Assembly: GCA_039707465.1 (NCBI GenBank)
Contig: CM077643.1
Coordinates: 239,666,230 to 239,730,229 of the forward strand
DNA: 64,000 bases
Origin: Rhabdophis nuchalis
Lineage: Eukaryota > Chordata > Lepidosauria > Squamata > Natricidae
Reading direction: 5' to 3'
Each line of letters begins with the position of its first letter. The stretch's first letter is position 1. Below the pieces are notes generated by a model, which was not told the origin of the DNA, made no database searches, and saw only the letters and a program-made list of their open reading frames with translations. Both the position numbers and the translations under genes were made by a program. Below, one piece after another: positions 45,045 through 55,034 of this stretch.

Positions 45045-46065
45045 CCGTATTTTTCGGAGTATAAGATGCACCGGAGTATAAGACACACCCAGGTTTTGAT
45101 GAGGCATTTTATTTTTAAAAAGTAGGTAGATAGAGAGAGAAATAGAGAGAGAGAAACAAATACAATATGGAGGGAGGGGGAAAGAGAGATAGGTAAGAGA
45201 GAAATAGAGAGAGAGAGAGTAGGTAGGTTGGTAGGTAGAGGGATAGAGAAAAATAGAGAGAAAGAAATAGTAGATAGGTAGGGGGAGGGAGAGAGAACGT
45301 AGGTAGGTAGATAGGTAGAGAGGCAGAGAGAGAGAGAGAGAGAGAAATACAGTAGGTATGTAGGGGGAGAGAGAGTATAGGTAGGTAGGTAGGTAGGGGG
45401 ATAGAGAGAGAAAAATACAGTAGATAGGTAGGGAGGGAGAGTAGGTAGGTAGGTAGATGTTTCTAGGTGTATTTATCCATGTGCTGGAGAAGGATATTGC
45501 TGACAACCTGTAGCACCTAAAACTACTGGCACAGAACTTGACCAATGTAATTCTCATCAACCACTCTAATTAAACAGCTTTCTGAAAGGGAAAAAAAAGT
45601 TTTTGCACTCTGCAAACGTCACCAAAACAGCCCATTTTTTGTGAAAACAGGCCCATTTTTTTCAAATAAAAGGCATGAATAGCCTTGGGGGGGGGGCTAG
45701 AAGAGTGCTCCTGGAGGGGTGGGGAGACCCAAAAATGAGCAAAAAATGGCCCGTTTTTCACAAAAATGGGGCTTTTTTTGTCAAAAGAAATTGCATGCAT
45801 AGGCTTATGGAGGCTTATAGAGTGCTCTTGGGGGCTGGGGGGGGGGCAAAATTGAGCAAAAAATGGCCCGTTTTTTGCTTATTTCTGCTCTCCCCAACCC
45901 CTAGGAACTCTCTGAAAGCCTCCATAAGGCTATGCACGACCATTTTGGTGAAGGGGATGGGGCTTCCGGAGACAAAAACTGCTGTATTCAGTGCATAAGA
46001 CACAACCAGATTTTCAGCCACTTTTTAGAGGTAAAAAGGTGCGTCTTATACTCTGAAAAATACGG
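45045..46065. mobile_element. TA-target DNA element, TIR ccgtatttttcggagtataa
   Basis: Left ccgtatttttcggagtataa, right ttatactctgaaaaatacgg, TA at both sides (45043-45044, 46066-46067). It holds a GGTA/GAGA tract at about 45120-45460 and an internal duplicated segment. The phrase aaaaatggcccgtttttcac recurs. Non-coding. Confidence 0.9.
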
Positions 46066-46195
46066 TAGTTTTTGGTTTAGTTTAACATTGTATGAATGAT
46101 TGAATTTAAATGTGTTAGATTTGATTTAGTCAGTAAATTGTGGTGAAACTATGATTTCATACTGTTGGTTTAAATTTCATGCAAATCATGGTGAA

Positions 46196-46889
46196 ACTCA
46201 AGCTCTCGTGACGTCCCGACTCGACTACTGTAATGCTCTCTACATGGGGCTTCCCTTGAGGTGCACTCGAAAGCTACAGCTAGTCCAAAACGCAGCCGCG
46301 CGGGTGATTATGGGAGCCACTAGATGCTCCCACATAACACCGATCCTGCGCGAGCTGCATTGGCTTCCTGTGGTCTTTCGAGTGCGCTTCAAGGTTCTGA
46401 CAACTATCTTTAAAGCGCTCCATGGCTCGGGGCCTAGTTATATGCGAGACCGCCTCCTGCCCCATACATCCCTTAGACCGATATGCTCCCACAGAGAGGG
46501 CCTTCTCAGGGTGCCGTCGGCCGGACAATGCCGACTGGCGACACCCAGGGGAAGAGCCTTCTCTGTGGCGGGGCCAGCCCTCTGGAATGACCTACCCCCT
46601 GAATTATGTACCATCACCGACCTCCGCCTCTTCCGCCAATGTCTTAAGACATATTTGTTTCAACAAGCCGGCCTAGCCTAACCTCCCATGGGGACTTTTA
46701 GGTAGTTTTTAAATTGGGTTTTTAAATTTTGGTTTTAACGCAGGATAGGTTTATTTAATAGTCTTTTAAATTATATTTATTGTATTTTGTATGTTTTTAA
46801 ATTTCCTGTGCGCCGCCCTGGGTCCTCTGTGGAGAAGGGCGGTATATAAATTTAAATAAATAAAAATAAATAAATAAATAAATAAATAA
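46196..46889 (+). mobile_element. L2-like LINE 3' fragment
   Basis: ORF2 C-terminal part reads open to 46681 ([20 protein letters not shown] ... HWLPV). The UTR follows with gccgccctgggtcctc and an (AAAT)n tail. It is in sense with GPCPD1 in intron 1. The most similar copy is 33159-33922. Confidence 0.93.
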
Positions 46890-46896
46890 GTCAGTA

Positions 46897-47271
46897 TAGG
46901 TAGTCCTCAACATACAACCATTTGTTTAGTGATTGTTCAAAGTTACAGTAGTACTGGACTTATGACTATTTTTCACATTTACAACCATCACAGCATCTTC
47001 GTGGTAATCTGATCACAATTCAGACGCTTGGCAACTGATCCATAATTATGTTTATTGCAGTGTCCCCGTGTCAATGGATTACCTTTGCAACCTTCTGATA
47101 AGCAAAGTCAATGAGTAAGCCAGATCTACTTAACAATATTATTCTAACTTAACAACTGCAGTGTTTCACTTAATGACTGTAGCAAAAGTCATAAAATGAA
47201 GCAAAACTCAACATCTCACTTAGCAACAGAAATTTTGGGTTCAATTGTGGTCATAAGTCAAAGACTACCTG
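46897..47271. mobile_element. TA-target MITE, gtagtcctcgactta family
   Basis: Left taggtagtcctcaacataca, right gtcaaagactacctg followed by ta. Internal phrases ttaacaactgcagtg and gcaaaagtcataaaatg match the family. It abuts the L2 tail. Confidence 0.85.
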
Positions 47272-47645
47272 TAGTGTCTCTTAACAACTACACAGCTAGG
47301 TAGTTAGAGGCTTAGAATTGGAGAAGACTCCTGAGAGTATTGTGCATACTCAAGTAAACTAACAAAAGGATCACTGAATAAATCAATCCAAGTTCTCATG
47401 TGTTGCACAAATGAACAAGGTCAGCTTATCTGTAGTGTTGGAAAAGGTGGAAGAAAACAGTGGGTAGACTCAGTTACATTGACAATCAGGGCACCATTGA
47501 AGGAATAGATCATTATGAAGAAAATCAATGCAGTTGAAAAAGATTTGGTGGCACACAACTAAATTCACTTTTTACTCTTTCTTTAAAATGGTATTTCTTG
47601 GCTTGAAATAATTTCTACTTAAAGGAAATTTGCTCCTTTTTTATG

Positions 47646-48010
47646 CAGGTACTCCTCAACCTATGACCACAATTGAACCCAAAATTATGTTGTTAAGTGA
47701 GAATTTGTTAAGTGAGATTCACCGCCCCGAGCCTCTTCAGGGAGAGGCGGCGGTTTATAAATCAAATCAAATAAATAAATAAATAAAATACTTTGTTTTA
47801 TGATCTTTTTTGCCACAGTTATTAAGTGAATCACTGCAGGTGATCAGTTAGTAACCTGGTTCGTAAGTGAATCTGGCTTCCCCATTGACTTTGCTTGGCA
47901 GAAGGTTGCAAAAAGGGATCACATGACCCTGGGGCACTGCAATGGTCATAAATATGAACCAGTTGTGAAGCATCTGAATTTTGATCATAGGGATGCTGCG
48001 AAGGTAACTG
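47646..48010. mobile_element. TA-target MITE, interrupted by an L2 tail
   Basis: Left caggtactcctcaacctatg. The body continues ccacagttattaagtgaatc after the L2 tail inserted at about 47722-47790. The right end is degraded near 48010. Confidence 0.75.
47722..47790 (+). mobile_element. Extremely truncated L2-like tail
   Basis: Only about 45 bases of L2 3' UTR (accgccccgagcctcttc, the short fold, ggtttataaat) plus an (AAAT)n tail are present, inside a MITE. Confidence 0.85.
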
Positions 48011-48442
48011 AAAAACGCTTCATTGGGAAAAGGTGGGGATAGCTTCAATAATTTGTGCACTACTACACAGACTTGCAAAAAATGGTTGGCTTTTAAATCT
48101 GCAAAAATATCTTCATTTGAAGAATTTCTCAATTCTGTATGAATATTTCAATTTGGTTTCATAGAACCTCCTCTCTAGTTTGCCAATAGTTATTATCAAT
48201 TTGGCAGATGCAGAGCTGCTTCCCTCCCCTTGCAGAGAAATTTAACATTTGGCTTTGTTTAGATGTGCACTAAACATTTTTTTCCTTTGAAATTCAAAGT
48301 ACATGACTTACCCACTACACCTTTTTTACCCTCTGTTTTTATTATTTTGGCTAGTATTGTAATTTAGATGGGGTTCTTTCTTGAAAGAATGCGTGCAGAT
48401 AAATGAAATAATAACATGATGGTTTCTTCTCTTTCTCAACAG
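48011..48442 (+). other. GPCPD1 intron 1, 3' end
   Basis: Unique sequence ending in a pyrimidine-rich tract and splice acceptor (ttctctttctcaacag). Confidence 0.7.
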
Positions 48443-48520
48443 ATTAGTACACTCTTTGAAAATAATTGAAGATGGCACCTTGTGAGGTTACCTTTGAAAT
48501 AAGAGGAGTAGCTCCACCAG
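48443..48520 (+). CDS. GPCPD1: GPCPD1 exon 2 (start codon exon)
   Basis: GPCPD1 hydrolyses glycerophosphocholine to choline and glycerol-3-phosphate in the cytosol. This exon begins after an ag acceptor at 48441-48442 and ends at a gt donor (ccaccag/gtacaa). Translation starts at 48472 (gaagATGG, purine at -3 and G at +4), giving MAPCEVTFEIRGVAPP and one base of the next codon. The FEIRG...PGEV pattern is the start of the GPCPD1 N-terminal CBM20 domain as I remember it from mammals. The upstream 29 bases are 5' UTR. The intron after it is phase 1. Confidence 0.9.
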
Positions 48521-50012
48521 GTACAAATTACTTTTTAGTGCAGACTTGCAATAGAATTGAAAGTTAAGTTTCCAAGTAACAAATTATATCCAGGTAGTTG
48601 TAGATGGGATTTTTTGAAACTTTAATTTGTTACATTTTGTAGGTAGGCTTGGCATTTAATGAGTATGTACTATGTGTAAAAACTTATTTTTAATGAACAA
48701 AATAAGTTTCCTTAGTTCAAGTATACTGTTTCCAAATATTATGCCCTCTCAAATATTTCTATGATTATGTCTTGTAAGTATATGAAAACTTGAATTTCTA
48801 TATTTACTCTTCAGACCAGTTTACCACCTACATTTCTTGCTTGTACTATCATTCTGTGTCCATGATGACAAACCTATGGCAAGCGTGCAGCAAGTGGCAC
48901 GCAGAGCCTTCTCTGCCGGCATGGGAGCTGTCACACCAACTCACCTCTACTGAGCATGGGTGCACGCCTCCTGCCGGCCAGCTGATTTTCAGGTCTCTAC
49001 GTGCATAGACGGGGAGCAGGGTGCATGCAGGAGGGGGGGGAAGTATAGGGGGGGTTGAGGTGGTTCCCCCCGGCCCATTTCTGCTCCCACCAGGCTGCAG
49101 GAAGGCCTACTAGCCCTAAAAGGAGGCACCGGCATGGTGGTGTCACACACACATGCGTGGGGGGGGGGGTGTCGTGCACGCATTGCATTATGTATCTATG
49201 TTATCTAATTGTGTAACTGATTCCTTTCAAAACTTCATTAGCATATTCATAAATATTGCACAACAAATCCCCTAGCATCTAGCAAGTTGTAGATGCCTTA
49301 GATTAGAGGCAACTGACTTTTTTTTAGCCTAGAACATATGAGCTTTAAATGTTTTTACAAAACATACTGATGTTGTTCATAGTATTTAAAAAAAACCACT
49401 CTTGTGCCCCCAAGTGCGATAGCCATATAATGGCAATACATGTACCAGTAATCCTAATGTATCTAAGTATAATCTTTACAGCAAAATTCAGACAAATTTT
49501 AAATTTTCTGTTCTGCTGTGTTCGCTTTTATTGCTATTTATTTAAGGTGGGATGTGAATTAGATATATGCAAATTGTGCAGAACATAGTTCAAACAAGTT
49601 TCTTCAATAATCTGGAAAGTACTTTGAATTTGAAATAATGTTTTAAACTGAAAACAGAACTAGTTTGTGTGCAAAACCAAAATAATAATAATTTAAAATG
49701 ATAGGAAACAGCTATTTTGTGTGTAAACAGGGCATTTCAAAATAATGTTTTAAAGTAGTTGTACTTTGGATGCAATGATTATATGGTGAAGGAAAAAACT
49801 ATATTACAGTGTTTAAAATAAAACAAATATGACAAAAATAAGAACATAGTTAAAAATGTAATAACTGAAATTCAATTATTAAGCTTATTTAGATCAGATA
49901 TCAGTACAGACTATATCATTTTGCTTCAGTGTATATTATTTGTTATTTGTGTTAGTCTGAATACTCAATATTTGAACATTTTATCATTTATTTTCTGACA
50001 CTTCTTTTCTAG
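48521..50012 (+). other. GPCPD1 intron 2
   Basis: About 1.5 kb. It holds a diverged hAT relative at 48858-49190 and otherwise AT-rich sequence. The acceptor is cttcttttctag. Confidence 0.85.
48858..49190. mobile_element. Diverged hAT relative of the cagtgatgg family
   Basis: The phrases catgatgacaaacctatgg and gtggcacgcagagccttctc parallel the left part of the family at 21942. The GC-rich and G-run interior also fits. Ends are decayed and no TSD was seen. Confidence 0.55.
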
Positions 50013-50109
50013 GAGAGGTTTTGGGTATATGTGGAAGCTGTTATTCTCTAGGAACCTGGAATCCGCAGTGTGCAGTAATCCTTCACCCAGAAGATGAGGC
50101 TGGTGATAC
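50013..50109 (+). CDS. GPCPD1: GPCPD1 exon 3 (CBM20 domain)
   Basis: A 97-bp exon bounded by ttttctag and gtacgt. Joined to exon 2 it reads on in frame as (G)EVLGICGSCYSLGTWNP, then QCAVILHPEDEAGD. The LGTWNP motif is the hallmark of CBM20 starch/glycogen-binding domains. In GPCPD1 this domain precedes the phosphodiesterase (GDPD) barrel. No later exon was found before 64000, so intron 3 is at least 13.9 kb. Other CBM20 proteins were considered; the PGEV..ICGSC..LG.WNPQ pattern favours GPCPD1. Confidence 0.92.
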
Positions 50110-50317
50110 GTACGTTCTTTTCAGTGGTACATTAAAATCCAATAATAACTGTAACAGTAACCTGGGTAATATTAAGTGTATTTGATTGTATCATTTATTT
50201 TACTGGTATCAAATTACATGGTTCTTAGCTGATTTGACATGCCTAAAAGTTAAGGATTATTTGATTGATTATTAAATTTATTTCCCACACCTTTTTTTAT
50301 ACTACTTTGTATACTTG
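50110..50317 (+). other. GPCPD1 intron 3 start
   Basis: AT-rich intronic sequence up to the first L2 copy. The intron continues past the end of the window. Confidence 0.8.
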
Positions 50318-52149
50318 ACTCGTGCCGCGGCTGAGGACCTAGTGGCAGCATGGTATAATGCGGCTGCGGGGGCCTTAGACCGCGTCGCGCCTTTGCGGCC
50401 TCTCACGCGGCGTCATCCCACCCGGGCTCCTTGGTTTTCTGAGGAGCTGAGGGAGATGAAACGCCGCAAGAGACGCCTAGAGAGTAGGTGGAGATCCTCT
50501 CGATCTGAATCTGATCGAACACTGGTAAGAGCCCATTTGAGGACTTACTTAGTGGCAATGAGGGTGGCCAAATGCGAATATTGTGCCACCCTCATCGCAT
50601 CCGCAGAGAACCGCCCGGCAGCCCTGTTTGGGGTGACCCGCTCCCTCCTTCAACAGAGGCCACGAGAGTCCTCCTTGCAGGGCCGAGCCGAGGAATTTGG
50701 AGAATATCTGCAGGATAAAATCACTCAGATTCGGAGCGAGTTGCCCTCCACAGATAGTGGTCCGGAGGAAGTATCCGATGCAGGCCTTGAGACTATTTTA
50801 TGGGAAGACTTTGACTTTGTTACTGCCAAGGACATGGACAGGTTGGCGAGGAGACTAAAGGCCACCACATGTTTATTAGACCCTTGTCCCTCCTGGCTTA
50901 TACTGGCATCCTGGGAGGAGACACGAGGCGATGGTTCTCCTCCTTCCTCTCTGATCGGTCACAATACGTGTTGACGGGGGCCAGAAGTCGACTTCTAGGC
51001 CCCTCGCATATGGGGTACCGCAAGGGTCGGTCCTCTCGCCACTCCTATTCAACACGTATATGAAGCCGTTGGGTGAGATCATCCGTGGTTTTGGGGTAGA
51101 ATACCATCTGTACGCTGATGATACCCAGTTGTACATCTCTACCCCAAACCACCCTGACGATGCCGTTGAGGTGATGTCCCGGTGTTTAGAGGCCGTACGG
51201 ATCTGGATGGGCAGTAACAAACTCAAACTCAACCCGTCCAAGACCGAGTGGTTGTGGTTCCCGGCTTCCCGGTTTAGCCAGTTGACACCATGGGGAATGA
51301 AAATTTGGCCCCCGTGGATAGAGTGCGCAATTTTGGAGTCCTCCTGGATTCCCGGTTGTCCCTTGAGGATCAGGTGGCGGCCGTGGCCAGGGGGGCATTT
51401 TATCAGGTACGCCTGATACGCCAGTTGCGCCCCTTACTGGACCGGGGAGCCCTTCGCACAGTCACTCAAGCACTCGTGACTTCTCGTCTGGACTACTGCA
51501 ACGCTCTCTACATGGGGCTCCCCTTGAGATGCACTCGGAGGTTGCAGTTGGTCCAGAATGCGGCCGCGCGGGTGATCATGGGAATCTCAAGACATTCCCA
51601 TATAACACCACTCCTGCGCGAGCTGCACTGGCTACCTGTGACCTACCGGGTGCGTTACAAGGTTTTGATGACCATATTCAAGGTGCTCCATGGCACGGGG
51701 CCTAGCTACCTTCGAGACCATCTTCTACCCCATACATCCCTTCGACCGACTCGCTCCCAGGGAGAGGGTCTTCTCCGGGTGCCGTCGACTGGACAATGCC
51801 GGTTGGCGACTCCCAGGGGAAGGGCCTTGTCTGTGGTGGGCCCTACCCTCTGGAATGGCCTACCTCCCGACCTCCGTTCCATCACAGACCTCCGCTTGTT
51901 TCGCCGGCACCTAAAAACTTATTATTTTCATCTGGCCGGCCTAGCATGATCTACTCCACACCCATTATTTTATAACAAATCAAAATTGTAATTTGGGTTT
52001 AAATTTAAACTTATTTTAAGCAGGGTATTGATTTAATTTAGTTATTATTTAATAATATTTTGTATTTATGTATAATTGATTTTAAATATCTCTTCGCCGC
52101 CCCGAGTCCCTTTGCGGTGAGATGGGTGCGGGTTATAAATGCGAAAAAA

Positions 52150-52180
<31 letters not shown>

Positions 52181-52190
52181 ATTTCATATT
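50318..52190 (+). mobile_element. L2-like LINE, internally deleted
   Basis: 5'-truncated. It starts in the linker between endonuclease and RT ([20 protein letters not shown]). It ends with the ccgccccgagtccc UTR and an (AAAT)n tail. Near 50930 the sequence jumps from the segment coding SWEETRG straight to WFSSFLSDRS. This removes about 420 bp that in the copy at 60954 encodes the RT fingers and first catalytic Asp ([12 protein letters not shown]). The frame changes at the junction, and another shift is near 51300. Confidence 0.93.
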
Positions 52191-52876
52191 TTCTTTTACA
52201 TTACTATTGTCCTCATTTTACCTAACTAGCTTGAATAATTGGGGAAGTAAGAAATACTGTTTTGCAAAAATTTGAACTTTCTGATTAATTTTGAGCATGG
52301 AATGTTTTTTCTCTCAGTCCAAGTGAGTGGAGATATTCTGCTCATTTACCTAAACGTGATTATATTATAATAAATTGTATTATAACCTAGTTGGTCATAG
52401 GCATTCATCAGCCCAGTTAATACAACATTGGGGAAGTTGTTAAATCCTGTTAAAGCAGTATTATTGTCATAAATGAAGCCTTTGAATAAATTGCATTCCC
52501 ATAAGGTTAATCTCTAATTGGGAAATACATTCTAGTTGGCAATTAATGCACAATCGCACATGCTCTTTTTAAAAATTTTCTCTATACCTTTCAATGCAAT
52601 ATAGTAGCCTGCTTGGGGAAATACATTGTTTTTTCTAAGAATGAGTCATTTTCAGAGGACTTTTGAAATGGATCCAAGAGTTATATATTGACCATTCTTA
52701 GTTTATATATGAGTAAAAATATTGTGAAAGTCAAGTTTGTTACCTGGAAAATTCTTTCACATTCATTAGATTTCATGTTTCTTTTTAAAACGTAAACAGC
52801 TGTTGTTGGGGGTTTTTTGCATTGTTTAGGAGCTTTACTAGAACATATAAGCAACTTAAATGCCTCTTTTAAAAAA
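52191..52876 (+). other. GPCPD1 intron 3, unique part
   Basis: AT-rich, no exon found on inspection. Confidence 0.6.
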
Positions 52877-52907
52877 TCTATATAAATAAAAATGTAATGA
52901 GTTGAAG

Positions 52908-52915
52908 TGACGTCA
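52908..52915. promoter_or_regulatory. CRE motif at L1 5' end
   Basis: The palindrome tgacgtca lies five bases into the L1. It is the consensus CREB/ATF site. A role in L1 transcription is inferred, not shown. Confidence 0.5.
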
Positions 52916-53960
52916 CGACAGCGTGGAGCAGGCAAAAAGACTTCGGTCTGAAGCCGATCGCCCCGTTTATCGTGTCTGGCGGCTGCCTGGAAAGCCGATT
53001 TTCGGCTAGCAAGGAGCCGTCGCTGGGCGGGAAGCCCAGTGAAGAGAGGGGGAGATTTCCAGCCCCGTTCGGACTCTGCAACCTGAAGGTGAGGCTGATG
53101 ACATCCCCCGGTGCCAGCGCGTTAAGAGGGCGATAACATGGCGCCCCAGAGTCGTTGACAGCTACCGAAGGGAAGATCGGGATCCCAGCTCTGTTTAAAT
53201 CTTTTCCCTTGTTGACATTGATTTCAGAAGATCTTGAGAACTATTACTAAATTTCCAAACTATTTCCAAACTATTCAGAAAATTGGAACCGATTCTTAAA
53301 TAAGTGGCAGGAAATTCGGTGGGTCGGATTGGAGGAGTTGTACTAACTGCAACCAACTCTTAGATTGAAAACCCTTGGAGTTTCCTTAATTTAAACCTTT
53401 GGATATCCGATTTTGCTAATTGACTTACTGTGGACATATTGACCCCTTTTTCAACAGCAAAGACTGGATTTTTGAAGCGATCTGATACTTTGGACTCTTT
53501 TTGAAACATTTCCCCCTCACCCGTCTTTCCCCTTTTCTTCGTTGGGAGCTCGGCTTGATTGTAACAGCTATATTGGCGTTTGCTCACTCCATAGCCTCTA
53601 CTCTGAATCTGGCCCTCCATCTAGTGGTCAAAAGAGGAACTACAACTATAAAATATTTATATTTGTATCTTTGTATTACTGATATTTAGCCGTAATAAGT
53701 CATTAATTATTTAGCTATAAGAAGTTATAAATCATTGGTGTAGAGTTGATTAGATTAAGATTAAATATTATAGAATTGGATGTTTAGATTTCATAAATTA
53801 ATTTAATTTAACTTGCTGATTGATTGCCAAATTGATTGACCTAAGTCTAATTAATTAAGATTTAATTGTATAGAAATTCTATAGAAAATTAGGAAAGTTA
53901 AATAAGTTAATAAGTTAATTTAATTAAGAGAGGAATCAAGTTTATACCAATATTGTGATA

Positions 53961-55034
53961 ATGTCTACCACTACTACCACTACCACTAAAAGGACCATAC
54001 CATCAATATCTACCTGGGCATCCTCTTCCTCTCCAGTGATAACTAAGAAGACAACAGATGATCTTCTGGCAGCAAGTAAAATACCAGCAATGTCTCAAGT
54101 TCTGCAGGATACCCTACAAGGGATCCAAGACACGATGGCCAAAAATCAAGAGACAATAGCCAGAGTATTAGAAAACCTGACGGAGAAGATGGACACATTT
54201 ATGACAGAGACGAGACAGATCTATAGTAAATTCGAAGAAATCCACGCACATTTAATAAACCATGAAGAAAGGATACAAACAGTGGAGGGAAGAGTGACAA
54301 AGACGGATTCCAAAATAGAGCGTAACGAAAATCAACATCAAAGGGCGGAAAAAAAGATGCAAGAGGAGATTTTATCTCTGGAAATGGACCGCTCCAGATA
54401 CTTTTTGAAGTTTCAAAACGTGATAGATGACAACCAGGAAAAATTAGAAGAGGTGATGGAAGAAATCATTGCAGATATTCTTAAAATTGATCGCTTGGAA
54501 GCAAATAGACTTATTGATGAAGTATTTCGAATTTACACATCCTACGCTCGGTGGCACAAGCTTCCTCGGGAGATACATGTAAGACTAACCAAAAAATCTA
54601 CACGAGAAGAAATCCTCAAGAAAGCAAGAGAGCAAACTTTTACATATAAAGGGAATGACCTCACAATCTTACCACAAATACCTAGAAACGTAAGAGAGAG
54701 CAGGAGGAAGTATGATTTTCTCACCACTCGCCTAAGGAAGCAGGGCATACGTTACAGATGGCGTCTTCCGGAAGGCTTGACATTCACATGGCAAGGCCAA
54801 AACGTTAAATTGGCTTCCTTTCAGGAAGCACACAACTTCTTAAAATTCCAACAATCTCTAAATGATCCGGAGACGGAGGAAGAAGAAGAAACTAGAAGTG
54901 AGGAAGACTTATTGACACGGAATTCTAATGGACGAGAGGTGAGGACAGTTGAGGAAGAAAAAACAACTAATGGAAAAACAACACACCGCCAAATCGAAAC
55001 AAGATCAAAGACGCAGAAAGTTACAAATAGATAA
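53961..55034 (+). CDS. L1 ORF1 protein
   Basis: ORF1p is the RNA-binding chaperone of L1 that coats the element's transcript. The frame is open for about 357 residues from the Met of MSTTTTTTTKRT. An in-frame Met two codons upstream is possible. The N-terminus is low-complexity Thr/Ser. A coiled coil with heptad spacing lies at about residues 60-150 (ENLTEKMDTFMTETRQIYSK onwards). An RRM-like domain follows (about 150-240) and then the C-terminal domain with REEILKKAREQTFTYKGNDL. The tail is acidic. It overlaps ORF2 by some tens of bases. It appears intact. Confidence 0.9.
   Translation: MSTTTTTTTKRTIPSISTWASSSSPVITKKTTDDLLAASKIPAMSQVLQDTLQGIQDTMAKNQETIARVLENLTEKMDTFMTETRQIYSKFEEIHAHLINHEERIQTVEGRVTKTDSKIERNENQHQRAEKKMQEEILSLEMDRSRYFLKFQNVIDDNQEKLEEVMEEIIADILKIDRLEANRLIDEVFRIYTSYARWHKLPREIHVRLTKKSTREEILKKAREQTFTYKGNDLTILPQIPRNVRESRRKYDFLTTRLRKQGIRYRWRLPEGLTFTWQGQNVKLASFQEAHNFLKFQQSLNDPETEEEEETRSEEDLLTRNSNGREVRTVEEEKTTNGKTTHRQIETRSKTQKVTNR

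Noticed and set aside
45118..45460. Regular spaced repeats suggestive of an array
   Set aside because: GGTA/GAGA microsatellite without unique spacers; not CRISPR, and the genome is eukaryotic.
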